A stretch of 64,000 nucleotides of DNA from Pseudopedobacter beijingensis (GCF_042678145.1 NZ_JBHUDG010000004.1:262002-326001), one strand, 5' to 3'. Positions 8,926 through 19,130 are shown, counted from the stretch's first letter. Notes: generated by a model from the letters alone, not told the origin. A program made the numbers and translations.

Positions 8926-8968
8926 AAAAAGAAGGTAGCTAAAAGTATCAGTTTAGTACCTTCTTTTT
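8926..8968. terminator. Bidirectional terminator between convergent genes
   Basis: A perfect 12-bp stem, AAAAAGAAGGTA (8926-8937) with TACCTTCTTTTT (8957-8968), has further pairing inside the loop (CTAAA with TTTAG). A- and T-runs flank the stem, so it can act for the CoA-binding gene and for the opposing lipoprotein gene. Confidence 0.85.
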
Positions 8969-8981
8969 GTTTTAGGAATGA

Positions 8982-9434
8982 TTACTTACAATCCGTTGGC
9001 TTTAAGTTGAAACCTTCTCCGAAATTTATCTGAGACCCTTCTTTGAAATAGGTTTTTCCTAAGTAAGTTTCAATTATTCCAGAACCCTGAATTAAATCTT
9101 CTCCTTGTTTCAGAAATACCAATGGATTTTTAGAAGGAGTATTATTAAACTCATAGCTGTAATCTACAAATAAGGTATCACCTCTGAACTCTCCTGTAAT
9201 CTGTCCATTGGTGTTTGGTTTTTCTTTGAATTTGAAATCCAATGTTCCCATCACTTTCCCCCCATGATCGTGTATAGTCATGTTTAAAGTATCAGCGTTT
9301 GTGATTGCCTGATAGCATTTGTTATGCATTGAATGGTCTTCGGTCTGTTCCTGTTGTTGTGTGTTTTTTGGATTTTGGTTACATGCCGCCAAAGAGACTG
9401 CCAATACCGAAAGATAGATAAATGACTTTTTCAT
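8982..9434 (-). CDS. Small exported lipoprotein, unknown function
   Basis: A 150-residue lipoprotein with a signal ending at Cys18 (AVSLAAC). The mature region opens with a Gln/Glu/His-containing linker (QQQEQTEDHSMHNKCY), then a compact beta-rich domain with paired segments (GTLDFKFKEKPNTNGQ, GEFRGDTLFVDYSYEF) and a final Cys. The lipocalin-like, METabolite-binding look and the His/Met-containing linker recall NlpE-type proteins, but identity is too low to assign. It lies downstream of the ROK regulator on the same strand. Confidence 0.72.
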   Translation of the reverse strand: MKKSFIYLSVLAVSLAACNQNPKNTQQQEQTEDHSMHNKCYQAITNADTLNMTIHDHGGKVMGTLDFKFKEKPNTNGQITGEFRGDTLFVDYSYEFNNTPSKNPLVFLKQGEDLIQGSGIIETYLGKTYFKEGSQINFGEGFNLKPTDCK

Positions 9435-9456
9435 TGTTGTTGTTTTTGAATGAATT

Positions 9457-10686
9457 TTATTTAAATATACCTAAAGTTCTGTTTCTGGCAATTAAACAAG
9501 CACCAATAATGCCAGATTTATCGCCAAGGTTAGATATAATAAATTTAGTATCGCTATTAACAAGACTTAAGGAGTATTTGTTAACAGAAGATATTATAGG
9601 AAGACGTATTAATTCTTTTGTTGCTGCCAGGCTACCTCCCAATATCACTACTTCGGGGTTGAATATATTAATGAGCAACGCAATTCCCCGACCTAAATTT
9701 TCACCTATTTTTCCAATTAATTCGATAGATAAAAAATCATCATTATTCGCAGCATCCAGAATATCTTCCAGTGTAATGGAATCGATGTCTTTTTTATATT
9801 GTGTTATAATAGATGATTGTCCGTTTTTTAATTTTTCTATCAACATGTTCTTTAATGCCCATCCCGAGGCTTCGGTTTCCAGACATCCTTTTTTTCCACA
9901 ATGACAGATGATTTCGTTGTCGAAAATAGGAATATGGCCAAATTCTCCTGAATAACCAGATTTCCCATAATAAAGACTCCCGTTAACCAATATCCCTAAT
10001 CCAATACCGTGATCCATATTTATGAAAAGAACGTCTTTTTCTTCATTTACAAGATCAGAACAAAACTCACCATAGGCCATTGATCTGGAATCATTTTCCA
10101 GGTACACTTTTGCGCCCAGTTTTTCTGATAGGGTTTTACTTAGCGGTTCTTCATGGAAATTAAAGAAGCTATAGCTGTACCCCGTGAAATTGTTTACTCT
10201 ACCAGATATATTCATTCCTATTCCTAAGATTTTGGATTTAGGTATAGATAAATTATTTATATAATCTATAATAATATCGCAAAGCTTATCCAATGATGAT
10301 ATGGTATTCTGTAAGTGGTAAGGGATGGCTTCAGTGATGTTAATTAGGTTATTTTGGACATCTGAAATGCCTATTCTTACACATGTTGTTTTTATGTCGA
10401 CACCAATAAAAAAGGCAGAGTCTGACACTAATCCATATATGTTAGGCTTTCTACCCCCTGTCGAGTCTACTTTTCCAAAGTCTTTTACAATATTTTCTGT
10501 AATCAGGTCATTTATCAGAGTAGTCGCTTTCGGTACACTGATATTTAACTCTTTGCCAATGTCTGCAATGGTAGCATTTCCCTTCTCTACAAAATAGGCT
10601 AATGTTTCCTTTTTAAGATTGATGTTTTTAAAAGCAACGCCTGTTATACCTTCGTCATTCAGGCTCTCTATAAAAGTTCTTTTCAT
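9457..10686 (-). CDS. ROK family transcriptional regulator
   Basis: A 409-residue ROK repressor. An N-terminal winged helix-turn-helix (residues about 20-75, NATIADIGKELNISVPKATT) is followed by the sugar-kinase-like fold. The ROK zinc motif is present as CHCGKKGCLE near residue 263, and the glycine-rich segment VILGGSLAA near the end. ROK repressors release DNA on binding a sugar or sugar phosphate. It is transcribed away from the adjacent glycan operon and is the obvious candidate to control it, since no SusR, hybrid two-component system or ECF sigma/anti-sigma pair is present. Confidence 0.9.
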   Translation of the reverse strand: MKRTFIESLNDEGITGVAFKNINLKKETLAYFVEKGNATIADIGKELNISVPKATTLINDLITENIVKDFGKVDSTGGRKPNIYGLVSDSAFFIGVDIKTTCVRIGISDVQNNLINITEAIPYHLQNTISSLDKLCDIIIDYINNLSIPKSKILGIGMNISGRVNNFTGYSYSFFNFHEEPLSKTLSEKLGAKVYLENDSRSMAYGEFCSDLVNEEKDVLFINMDHGIGLGILVNGSLYYGKSGYSGEFGHIPIFDNEIICHCGKKGCLETEASGWALKNMLIEKLKNGQSSIITQYKKDIDSITLEDILDAANNDDFLSIELIGKIGENLGRGIALLINIFNPEVVILGGSLAATKELIRLPIISSVNKYSLSLVNSDTKFIISNLGDKSGIIGACLIARNRTLGIFK

Positions 10687-10700
10687 AATAATAATAGTTG

Positions 10701-10708
10701 CAAAGATA
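10701..10708 (-). promoter_or_regulatory. Probable -7 promoter element of the ROK regulator
   Basis: On the minus strand this reads TATCTTTG, a perfect TAnnTTTG match, 15 bp upstream of the ROK start codon. An AACTATT half-site (10693-10699), identical to one arm of the palindrome at 10867, lies just downstream and could allow autorepression. Confidence 0.6.
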
Positions 10709-10866
10709 ATATTTAAACGATGGAATAGCTAAGTATCATTTGATGTTTATTTTTTATTGCTCTTGTTGTTATTAAAAAATATTATTTATTTTGTTTTATA
10801 TTTTAAATATATTTTATATTATTGTATTACATTTGAATTTTATTTATGTTCAATATGTGTAATGAG

Positions 10867-10884
10867 AACTATTGTTTAATAGTT
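10867..10884. promoter_or_regulatory. Candidate operator palindrome of the glycan operon
   Basis: AACTATT-GTTT-AATAGTT is a perfect 7-bp inverted repeat with a 4-bp spacer, 50 bp upstream of the epimerase start and in the 247-bp gap between the ROK gene and the operon. The rest of that gap is very AT-rich without other clear motifs. Assignment to the ROK protein is inference from position. Confidence 0.45.
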
Positions 10885-10933
10885 GTGGTGGTTTGAGGAA
10901 TTTGTGTTATTAAAAAAAATTAAGAAGATAAAG

Positions 10934-12118
10934 ATGGATTTTAAGTTACTGGCTGAGTTGTACGAAACCGAATTATTAGAAAATATTATGCCCTTTTGGT
11001 TGAAATATTCTCAGGATGAGGAGTTTGGAGGGTATTTTACCTGTCTGGATCGCGAAGGGAATGTTTTTGATACTGATAAGTTTGTTTGGTTGCAGGCTAG
11101 AGAGGTGTATATGTTTGCGTCTTTGTATAATAAATTGAATAAAAACGAAGAATGGTTGAGTTGCTCCATTCAAGGAGCAGAGTTTCTAAAGAAGCATGGA
11201 CATGATGGTGATTATAATTGGTATTTTTCATTAGATAGAGAAGGTAATGCGCTGGTAGAGCCTTACAATATATTCTCTTATACTTTTGCTACTATAGCAT
11301 TTGGCCAATTAAGCTTAGCGACCGGAAATAAAGAATATGCGGAAATAGCCAAGAAAACATTTGAGGTTATACTTACTAAAGTAGACAATCCGAAGGGGAA
11401 ATGGAATAAAGCGGTTCCGGGTAGCCGGAATCTAAAAAACTTTGCTCTTCCAATGATATTGTGCAACCTGGCGTTGGAGATAGAGCATTTATTATCTCCT
11501 GGAATATTGGAGAAATTAATTGATGATTGTGTACACGAAGTTCTTGAGGTTTTTTATCGGCCCGAATTGGGAGGGGTAGTGATAGAGAATGTTACTCTAG
11601 ACGGGCAGCTATCCAATACTTTTGAGGGGAGATTGGTAAATCCAGGACATGCTATTGAAGCAATGTGGTTTATTATGGATTTGGGGGTGCGCTTAAATAG
11701 AGAAGATATTATAAAAAAAGCAGTTGATATTACTTTAAATATGCTTGATTATGGATGGGATAAAAAGTATGGAGGGATATTTTATTTTATGGATCGATCA
11801 GGATTTCCTCCCCAACAATTGGAATGGGATCAGAAACTATGGTGGGTGCATATAGAGGCCTTGATTTCTTTGAGTAAAGGGTATCAATTAACAGAACGTC
11901 CAGAATGTCTGGAGTGGTTTGGGAGATTACATGATTATACGTGGGCACATTTTAAAGATCCCGAATTTCCAGAGTGGTATGGATATCTAAATAGACAGGG
12001 TGAACCTTTGTTGACTCTTAAGGGGGGGAAATGGAAAGGGTGCTTTCATGTGCCTAGAGGGCTCTTTCAATGCTTGAAAGTATTTAAAAATATAGCTGAT
12101 AAAATAGAAATAAACTAA
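10934..12118 (+). CDS. AGE family epimerase (N-acylglucosamine 2-epimerase-like)
   Basis: A 394-residue (alpha/alpha)6-barrel sugar epimerase of the AGE family, which interconverts C2 epimers such as GlcNAc/ManNAc or glucose/mannose-type sugars. Recognisable segments are FVWLQAREVYMFASLYN, GRLVNPGHAIEAMWF and the C-terminal LKGGKWKGCFHVPRGLFQC, which is close to GlcNAc 2-epimerases as I recall them. The ATG at 10934 is preceded by AAGAAGATAAAG; the longer frame has no supporting features. First gene of the PUL operon, 19 bp before susC. Cellobiose or mannobiose 2-epimerase activity cannot be excluded. Confidence 0.85.
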   Translation: MDFKLLAELYETELLENIMPFWLKYSQDEEFGGYFTCLDREGNVFDTDKFVWLQAREVYMFASLYNKLNKNEEWLSCSIQGAEFLKKHGHDGDYNWYFSLDREGNALVEPYNIFSYTFATIAFGQLSLATGNKEYAEIAKKTFEVILTKVDNPKGKWNKAVPGSRNLKNFALPMILCNLALEIEHLLSPGILEKLIDDCVHEVLEVFYRPELGGVVIENVTLDGQLSNTFEGRLVNPGHAIEAMWFIMDLGVRLNREDIIKKAVDITLNMLDYGWDKKYGGIFYFMDRSGFPPQQLEWDQKLWWVHIEALISLSKGYQLTERPECLEWFGRLHDYTWAHFKDPEFPEWYGYLNRQGEPLLTLKGGKWKGCFHVPRGLFQCLKVFKNIADKIEIN

Positions 12119-12137
12119 ATTATAAATCAAAATAACT

Positions 12138-15100
12138 ATGTGTAAACCTAATTTAAAGAATAATAGCAGGATTTTCCTGTTACTCATTCCCCTTATGCTA
12201 ATAGCTTCATTTCTGAAAGCGCAAATTTCAGTTAGTGGGCGTGTTACTGATAGTGAAAATCAGCCTCTTATTGGTGTGTCAATAGCCGAAAAAGGATCTG
12301 CGAATAATAGGGTTACTGGTACTGATGGTTCTTATTCCATTAACCTAACTAGCCCAAATTCAATATTGATATTTTCTTATATAGGCTTTGGTTCGCAGGA
12401 GATTGTTTTAAATGGACGTAAAAAGATAAATGTAATTATGTTGCCCGATGAAAAGAAGCTTAATGAGGTGGTGGTGATAGGGTACGGGACAGTCAAACGA
12501 AGGGATGTAACGGGAGCCATTTCTTCAATAAAAGGAGAAGATATCATGAAGGCTAGCCCATCTAATATTTTATCTGGTTTGCAAGGACGTGTAGCTGGGG
12601 TTGTTATAAATCAGAATGATGGAGCTCCAGGAGCAGGGCTAAGTATGCAGATACGAGGAACCAATTCTTTTCTTGGAGGAACTCAGCCGTTATATGTTAT
12701 TGATGGTGTGCCATTGGCTGCTAACAATGGTAGTGCTACTCCAGGCGCTTTGGAGGCAGGAGACAAACAAACGATTAATGTGCTATCATTCCTAAATCCT
12801 GCAGATGTAGAATCTATTGATGTTTTGCGTGATGCATCGGCGACTGCTATTTATGGATCGAGAGGAGCTAATGGGGTGGTGCTTATTACTACCAAGAAAG
12901 GGAGAAAAGGGGCAGATAAAGTAGAGCTTAATTTAAACTACGGTTTTTCTGGTGTGATTAAGAAAATAGAAATGTTGGATGCCTATAATTACGCCTCTTT
13001 ACAAAATGAAGCTTATGCCAATTCAAATATTTTCGAGGGGACAAACTACGAATTGCCATTTCCAGGCGAATGGAGACCCTCTATATCAAATCCCAATGAA
13101 CTTTTTTATGCAAAAGGGCCAGAAGATTTTATAGGAAAAAGTACCAATTGGCAAGATGAGATTCTACGTACTGCGAAAATACATAATCATACATTGACTA
13201 TCTCTGGAGGTGATGAGAAGGGGAACTACTCACTTTCGGGTAATTATTTAGATCAACAAGGTGTTATTTCATCTTCTTCTTATAAAAAATATGGAGCCAA
13301 CCTGAATCTTTTCCGAAATGTAAAAAAATGGCTCACTGCAGGTTCATTTACAAGTTATTCGCATAGCGAAAACAGTATGGTTAAAACCAATACAGAAGAT
13401 TTATCTGTTCAGGCAGGTGTAGTGCGCGCAGCACTTGCCTTTCAGCCTACTGCCTCAATAATTGATTCTACCTTGAATGATTTCTCCCGTTCTATAACTA
13501 CTTCAAATCCTTATTTGTATGTGAATAATGTACTGAACAGAATTGAAGTGAATCAGGTGTTTTCTTCAAATTATCTTGAAGTGGCCTTACCTGCTGGGTT
13601 TAAGTTTAGGCAAAATATAGGTATAGGTGTTTATGGGAGCCTGAGAGATCAGTATTATCCTCGTTTGGTGTATGAAGGTATGCAGAGTCAGGGACTTGCA
13701 TATAAAAGCGATAATAATTCTCGGTCTATGACATCCGAAAGTATTCTTTCTTATATTAAAGCATTAGACTTACATAACATATCAGCTACTGTGGGCACTA
13801 CCTACGAATCATTTGTAAGCACCTATAAGAATCAACAAGCAAGCAACTTTGTAAATGATTTACTTGAAAACAACAATATGGCGGGAGGGCAAACCTATTC
13901 ACCTCCGCGCTCTGGAAAGTCGTCTTCTGCTCTGTCATCGGTTCTTGCTAGGGTAAATTATAGTTATGATAGCCGTTATATGTTTACAGTATCTTTCAGG
14001 GGAGATGGTTCTAGTAAGTTTGCGAAAAACAACAAATGGGCATTTTTTCCTTCAGCAGCTATTGCCTGGAACTTGGGACGTGAAGAATTTTTGGAAAGTA
14101 ATAAACTAATTAGTGAAGCTAAAATGCGTTTCAGTTACGGGCGTACGGGAAATCAAGCTATTAATTCTTATCAATCTCTTTCTAAACTCATTCCATACAA
14201 CTATACCCTTGAAGGAAAGCTGTCTAGTGGCTATGCCGATGATGTTTGGGCAGGTCCTGCTAATGAAAATCTTAAATGGGAAACGACAGATCAGTTTAAT
14301 GCGGGAGCTGATGTAGGGTTGCTAAATAACAAAATTCGTTTTAATGTGGATCTTTATTACAAAAAAACATTTGATCTGTTACAGAATATAGTAACTCCGG
14401 GTAGTACTGGTTTTACATTTGCATTGCAAAATGTAGGAAGTATCCAGAATAAAGGGATTGAGTTTTCATTAACAACTACACCGATATCCAGTAAAGATTT
14501 TTTATGGAATATTGGAGGTAATATAGCATTTAACAGAAATAAAATTTTAGATATTGGCGATGTTGAGCACCAATTTGCTAACAGTGTTAAGTTTAATAAT
14601 GATTTACCATTTATACAAAAAGCAGGGCTACCGGTTGGTGCTTTATACGGATATATAGAAGATGGGATTTTTAGAAATGAGGCAGAGGTAAGAGCACATC
14701 CTTTTTATGCAAATCAGAGCGAGGCTATTATAAAAAGAACTGTTGGGGAAATCAGGTATAGAGATATTACGCCGGATGGGGTACTTACAGATAAGGATAG
14801 GGGCGTAATAGGTGATGTAAATCCTGATTTTACATATGGGTTTACGACTGACTTTCATTACAAAAAACTCGATTTATCTATTTTTATACAAGGGGTTAAA
14901 GGAGGGGATGTTATTAGCATGAATACCCTTTACTTGTCTAATGTGGGAGCTTACAATAATGTTACGAAGGATATTTATAACAATCGTTGGACTCCGGAGA
15001 ACTGGGAACATGCAACTAACCCCAAAGCAGAAGTACAGTATTGGAGAACATTCAATTTTAGTAGGAGATTCGTTGAAGACGGCTCTTATATTCGTTTAAA

Positions 15101-15317
15101 AAATGTCAATGTAGGGTATACTTTTAATATTAATAAGAGAATAATAGAGAAAGCAAGAGTATTTGTTGTTGGCTCCAATTTACTAACAATTACTAATTAT
15201 TCAGGGTTTGATCCAGATGTTAACGGATATGGTGAAAACCCGGCACTGCGAGGAGTAGATTTAGGAGGTTACCCTAATTCGCGAACTGTAAATTTTGGAG
15301 TGCAGTGTATATTTTGA
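12138..15317 (+). CDS. SusC-like TonB-dependent outer-membrane transporter
   Basis: A 1059-residue SusC-family transporter that imports oligosaccharides using TonB energy. It has a signal peptide (to about residue 28, FLKAQ), a carboxypeptidase-regulatory-like domain (VSGRVTDSENQPLIGVSI), a TonB-box/plug region (NEVVVIGYGTVKRRDVTGAI, QIRGTNSFLGG), the RDASATAIYGSRGANGVVLI plug signature and a long beta-barrel. It pairs with the SusD gene that follows 34 bp downstream. Confidence 0.96.
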   Translation: MCKPNLKNNSRIFLLLIPLMLIASFLKAQISVSGRVTDSENQPLIGVSIAEKGSANNRVTGTDGSYSINLTSPNSILIFSYIGFGSQEIVLNGRKKINVIMLPDEKKLNEVVVIGYGTVKRRDVTGAISSIKGEDIMKASPSNILSGLQGRVAGVVINQNDGAPGAGLSMQIRGTNSFLGGTQPLYVIDGVPLAANNGSATPGALEAGDKQTINVLSFLNPADVESIDVLRDASATAIYGSRGANGVVLITTKKGRKGADKVELNLNYGFSGVIKKIEMLDAYNYASLQNEAYANSNIFEGTNYELPFPGEWRPSISNPNELFYAKGPEDFIGKSTNWQDEILRTAKIHNHTLTISGGDEKGNYSLSGNYLDQQGVISSSSYKKYGANLNLFRNVKKWLTAGSFTSYSHSENSMVKTNTEDLSVQAGVVRAALAFQPTASIIDSTLNDFSRSITTSNPYLYVNNVLNRIEVNQVFSSNYLEVALPAGFKFRQNIGIGVYGSLRDQYYPRLVYEGMQSQGLAYKSDNNSRSMTSESILSYIKALDLHNISATVGTTYESFVSTYKNQQASNFVNDLLENNNMAGGQTYSPPRSGKSSSALSSVLARVNYSYDSRYMFTVSFRGDGSSKFAKNNKWAFFPSAAIAWNLGREEFLESNKLISEAKMRFSYGRTGNQAINSYQSLSKLIPYNYTLEGKLSSGYADDVWAGPANENLKWETTDQFNAGADVGLLNNKIRFNVDLYYKKTFDLLQNIVTPGSTGFTFALQNVGSIQNKGIEFSLTTTPISSKDFLWNIGGNIAFNRNKILDIGDVEHQFANSVKFNNDLPFIQKAGLPVGALYGYIEDGIFRNEAEVRAHPFYANQSEAIIKRTVGEIRYRDITPDGVLTDKDRGVIGDVNPDFTYGFTTDFHYKKLDLSIFIQGVKGGDVISMNTLYLSNVGAYNNVTKDIYNNRWTPENWEHATNPKAEVQYWRTFNFSRRFVEDGSYIRLKNVNVGYTFNINKRIIEKARVFVVGSNLLTITNYSGFDPDVNGYGENPALRGVDLGGYPNSRTVNFGVQCIF

Positions 15318-15351
15318 TGTTTTTGTGTTTTTTAAATTAAGTTATTTTGTT

Positions 15352-16974
15352 ATGAAAAATAAAATTATTGTCTTTCTCTTTGTTGGGGCTTCCTTGTTGA
15401 GTTCTTGCTCAAAAATGCTGGAAGAAAAAACATATGATTTCATTTCTCCCAATAATTTCTATCAAAATGGAGAAGATGCTATCGCTGCAGTTAGTGGGGT
15501 ATACAATGTGTTGTATTCTACAGGGGTTTATAAAGCTGCCTATTGGTTAATTGATTTAGATTCGGATCATGCATCAGGAGCAGGCTGGTTTCTGGGGAGT
15601 ATAGGTGCGGGTAACCCACTTGCTTACTGGGGAATAAATACTATTTGGAATGATCATTATTTACTCATTGCTAGAGCTAATGGAGTCTTAGCTAATGTTC
15701 CAAATATTAAAATGAATGAGGAACTGAAACAACGCCTTTTAGGCGAAGCCTATTTTCTTAGAGGATGGGCTTATTTTAATCTTGTGCGTATTTATGGAGG
15801 AGTGCCTCTACGTGATAAAACCCTTGCTTCTGGGGCATTAATTGATCAACCTAGAGCATCTGTGTCTGAAACCTATAATTTTATTATTTCCGACCTGAAA
15901 AAAGCAGAAGAAATGTTGTTTCCGCATGATGATAGCCGATCAGGCGAGAAAGGACGTGTAACTAAAGCTGTGGCAAGTGCTACACTTGCAAAAGTATATA
16001 TAACTATGGCTTCAGGAGCGCTTAAGGGAGCGTCTATTACTGTACGTGGTGGACAAAATAATACTTTTTATACCTACGCAAAAGATGTAGTCAAAGGTTA
16101 TGAGGGGTTCAATAGTCTGGAATTATATGAAGAGGCTAGAAAAATAACCGCCAACTTAATTTTAAGTAAAGAATATAGTCTGTTTCCAAATTTCATGGAT
16201 TTGTGGACTATTGAAAATAGGAACAGAGTTGAACACATGTGGCAAATACAAGCCCTTAATGGAAATCCTGATTTGCAAAATGATCTCAACTATTATTTTA
16301 ATGCAGCTAAAGAAGACAGAAGTAATGTTGGTGCGGTATGGATGAGCAATAACCACTATAATAATTATGAAGATCATGACCACCGCGTGTTATACGGTGT
16401 AAGACATCAATTTATTGTGAATTATGGTGACCCTAATAATAATGGATTTCTATTATATCCAGAAAGAGATAGTTTAAAGTATAAAACAGATGCTGCAGGG
16501 AATGTCTATTCTTTCAATGGAGATTACCATGACCATGGTTACTCAGAAAAATATAGTAAGGTAAGTGATCCTAAACCACAAAACTCAGATGCTTTCTTTC
16601 CTGAGTTACGTTTTGCTGAAGTGTTTTTAATGCATGCCGAAGCCGAAAATGAAGTAAATGGACCTACGCCTGCTGCCTACGCCTCTTTGAACGAGATACG
16701 TACAAGAAGTAAGGCCTCTACTGTACCAACAGGTATGAGTAAACAGGACTTTAGGTCTTTTGTATTGGAAGAAAGAGGACGAGAACTTGTTTTTGAAGGA
16801 AAAAGAAGATTTGATTTATTGCGGTGGGGTATTTATTTACAGGTAATGAACCAGATAGCTGTGGATAAAGACAATATTTCTAAAGTTAGGGCTAAGAGAA
16901 ATTTGCTATTTCCTATTCCAATTGATGAAATCAATTCGAATAAAGCTATTAATGAAAATAATCCGGATTGGTAG
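15352..16974 (+). CDS. SusD-like glycan-binding lipoprotein
   Basis: A 540-residue SusD/RagB family protein, the surface lid of the SusC transporter. The lipoprotein signal ends with LLSSC. TPR-like helices and the family segments RLLGEAYFLRGWAYFNLVRI, YGGVPL and the C-terminal FVLEERGRELVFEGKRRFDL and RWG are clear. ATG 15352 gives the correct signal peptide. It binds oligosaccharide at the cell surface and delivers it to the SusC barrel. Confidence 0.95.
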   Translation: MKNKIIVFLFVGASLLSSCSKMLEEKTYDFISPNNFYQNGEDAIAAVSGVYNVLYSTGVYKAAYWLIDLDSDHASGAGWFLGSIGAGNPLAYWGINTIWNDHYLLIARANGVLANVPNIKMNEELKQRLLGEAYFLRGWAYFNLVRIYGGVPLRDKTLASGALIDQPRASVSETYNFIISDLKKAEEMLFPHDDSRSGEKGRVTKAVASATLAKVYITMASGALKGASITVRGGQNNTFYTYAKDVVKGYEGFNSLELYEEARKITANLILSKEYSLFPNFMDLWTIENRNRVEHMWQIQALNGNPDLQNDLNYYFNAAKEDRSNVGAVWMSNNHYNNYEDHDHRVLYGVRHQFIVNYGDPNNNGFLLYPERDSLKYKTDAAGNVYSFNGDYHDHGYSEKYSKVSDPKPQNSDAFFPELRFAEVFLMHAEAENEVNGPTPAAYASLNEIRTRSKASTVPTGMSKQDFRSFVLEERGRELVFEGKRRFDLLRWGIYLQVMNQIAVDKDNISKVRAKRNLLFPIPIDEINSNKAINENNPDW

Positions 16975-17003
16975 AATTCATGTTTTTAAAAATATTTTAT
17001 GTT

Positions 17004-18104
17004 ATGAATAAGTATTTAAAAATTTGCGTAGTATTCTTAATACTGGCCATTGCTTTGGCTGGCTGTAAAAAAGAGACTGAAATGCCTCAAGGTCTTCCTG
17101 TTATAAATAGGGTGGCACAACCTTTGGACCTTAGCGCTGATTTACGAGAGGGCGACTTGAATGATTGGCTTATTATTTACGGACAAAACCTTTCAAAAGC
17201 TCAGAAGGTAACTTTTAATAATGAGCCAGTTGAGAGAAAGGATTTTTATGCTGTCGATACAATGATAAGTATCAAAATTCCCCGTAAAATACCTTCAGTT
17301 ATTACTAACAAAATTGAAGTTACAACATTAACAGGTGTGGCTGTTTACGATTTTGATATAAAAATCCCTGCTCTAGTATTAGAGGGAATGTATAATGAAT
17401 ATACTTTGGAAGGGGAAACTTTATCTTTGATAGGAAAAAATTTCGATTTGTACGATATTAATGAAAATGGTGCAGAAGTTACTTTTCCTGGTGGTTTTAC
17501 AGTTCCTGTTATTGAAGCTTCAGCAAATACCCTTAAGGTTGTTGTTCCTGTGGGAGCACAGTCTGGAAAATTGAGTATTTATGCTCCATCACTTTCTGTT
17601 CCTCTTGTTACAGATGGATTTTATAAGGACAACCGTAATTTGTTTTTTCCGCTAACACCTTATCCAGCAGATGAGATTTATGGAGTAGGAATGGTGTCCG
17701 CAGGTCCAATACCCGCTTCGATTACTGGTAATTATTATCATGTGAAACAAAATTGGGATGCCAATTTTCAGTGGTTAACCTTATTTTCTGTTCCCCGTAA
17801 ACTTGGCGTGGTGGGATCTACCGCTAATTACGTTTTGAAGTTTGAAGTTAGTGTCCAAAAGCCTATTAAAAATATGCAGGCGACTTTTTATCTGGATTAT
17901 GCTCCAGTTTATAGCTGGAAACCATTTGAACAAACTGGAAGTTTTACAACCAATGGACAATGGAAAACGATTACTATTCCTATGTCCCAGATTCAAAGTA
18001 ATTTATTGGATAAGGAATATGTATGGCAAATCACTTTTGATGGACATGGACCTGATGATTATGATGTCGCTTTTTGTAATTTCAGAATAGTACCAGCTAA
18101 ATAA
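17004..18104 (+). CDS. Surface glycan-binding lipoprotein with IPT/TIG domains
   Basis: A 366-residue lipoprotein (signal ending ALAGC) placed directly after susD, the usual position of SGBP-B. Two IPT/TIG-like beta-sandwiches are visible (GDLNDWLIIYGQNLSKAQKV and EGETLSLIGKNFDLYDINEN), followed by a C-terminal jelly-roll-like domain ending YDVAFCNFRIVPAK, as in surface glycan-binding proteins. It probably holds the glycan at the cell surface. Ligand unknown. Confidence 0.82.
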   Translation: MNKYLKICVVFLILAIALAGCKKETEMPQGLPVINRVAQPLDLSADLREGDLNDWLIIYGQNLSKAQKVTFNNEPVERKDFYAVDTMISIKIPRKIPSVITNKIEVTTLTGVAVYDFDIKIPALVLEGMYNEYTLEGETLSLIGKNFDLYDINENGAEVTFPGGFTVPVIEASANTLKVVVPVGAQSGKLSIYAPSLSVPLVTDGFYKDNRNLFFPLTPYPADEIYGVGMVSAGPIPASITGNYYHVKQNWDANFQWLTLFSVPRKLGVVGSTANYVLKFEVSVQKPIKNMQATFYLDYAPVYSWKPFEQTGSFTTNGQWKTITIPMSQIQSNLLDKEYVWQITFDGHGPDDYDVAFCNFRIVPAK

Positions 18105-18111
18105 CCACCGT

Positions 18112-19119
18112 ATGAGAAAATATATAATCTTTTTGTTGCTTTTGATATTGTCAACTATTATTCAATGTAAAAAGACAACAGCAACTAAAGGAGAAGAACA
18201 AAAAGAATATCTGGTGGCTAGTGGTACTTTTATACAGGATTTTCTTGTTTATAACTGGGATGATGCTAAATGGCAACAAGAATTGAGTGTGTTGAAAGAA
18301 GTCAAAATGAAATATATTGTGTTTTATGCTTCTGTTTATAATAATCAATCCCTGTATGAAAGTGAACTACCAGGTATTACGAGTAAGTATAACGTAGATG
18401 TTCTTGATAGATGCCTGCGTAATGCCGAGCGGGCAGGAATGAAAGTTTTTATAGGATTAAATTTTCACGAAGATTGGTGGCAGCCTTATACTTCATCATG
18501 GTTATACGAGCAGATGAATATCGGTAATCAGATTGCCAGTGAGATAAAAGAAAAATATTCCGAAAAGTACAAAAATTCTTTTTACGGTTGGTATTGGGCT
18601 TGGGAAATTGACAATTTAAATTATAAAACTCAAAGTAAGCAAGATATGTTGGTTAATGCACTTAATAGTAATCTTAATCATCTACGATCTATTACTCCCG
18701 ATATGCCTGTAATGTTATGTCCGTTTATGAATTACAGATTGGGATCAGCAAGTGAGTATAGTAAAATGTGGACCTATATATTTTCCAAAACCAATTTTAA
18801 GGCAGGAGATGTTTTTGCACCACAAGACTGTATCGGAGCAGATGGTTTGAAAATCGAAATGTTAGATAGTTGGTTTTACCATTTATCAAAAGCTGTAGAG
18901 ACAAAACCAGGATTATTGTTTTGGTCTGATGCAGAAACTTTTGTACAAAGCAATTGGTCTCCTGCGCCGATAGAGCGTTTTGTTGAACAAATGAAAATTG
19001 TACAGCCATATGTAAGTGGTATCATCACTTTTGCTTATTCCCATTATTATAGTCCTGTGACTGTGTCTGGTGATTATCATCAGCGATATAAAAATTATTT
19101 AAAAACAGGAAAGTTATAA
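18112..19119 (+). CDS. DUF4434-like TIM-barrel lipoprotein
   Basis: A 335-residue exported protein (lipoprotein signal ending IIQC). The mature part resembles the DUF4434 family of putative glycoside hydrolases: alternating strands and helices, the acidic segments SFYGWYWAWEIDNLNYK and DVFAPQDCIGADG, and FWSDAETF near the C-terminus. The glutamates in WEIDN and DAETF are candidate catalytic residues by position in a barrel. It starts 7 bp after the SGBP gene and shares its fold with the gene at 20594, so the locus has two divergent members. Confidence 0.72.
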   Translation: MRKYIIFLLLLILSTIIQCKKTTATKGEEQKEYLVASGTFIQDFLVYNWDDAKWQQELSVLKEVKMKYIVFYASVYNNQSLYESELPGITSKYNVDVLDRCLRNAERAGMKVFIGLNFHEDWWQPYTSSWLYEQMNIGNQIASEIKEKYSEKYKNSFYGWYWAWEIDNLNYKTQSKQDMLVNALNSNLNHLRSITPDMPVMLCPFMNYRLGSASEYSKMWTYIFSKTNFKAGDVFAPQDCIGADGLKIEMLDSWFYHLSKAVETKPGLLFWSDAETFVQSNWSPAPIERFVEQMKIVQPYVSGIITFAYSHYYSPVTVSGDYHQRYKNYLKTGKL

Positions 19120-19130
19120 AATATTGACTT

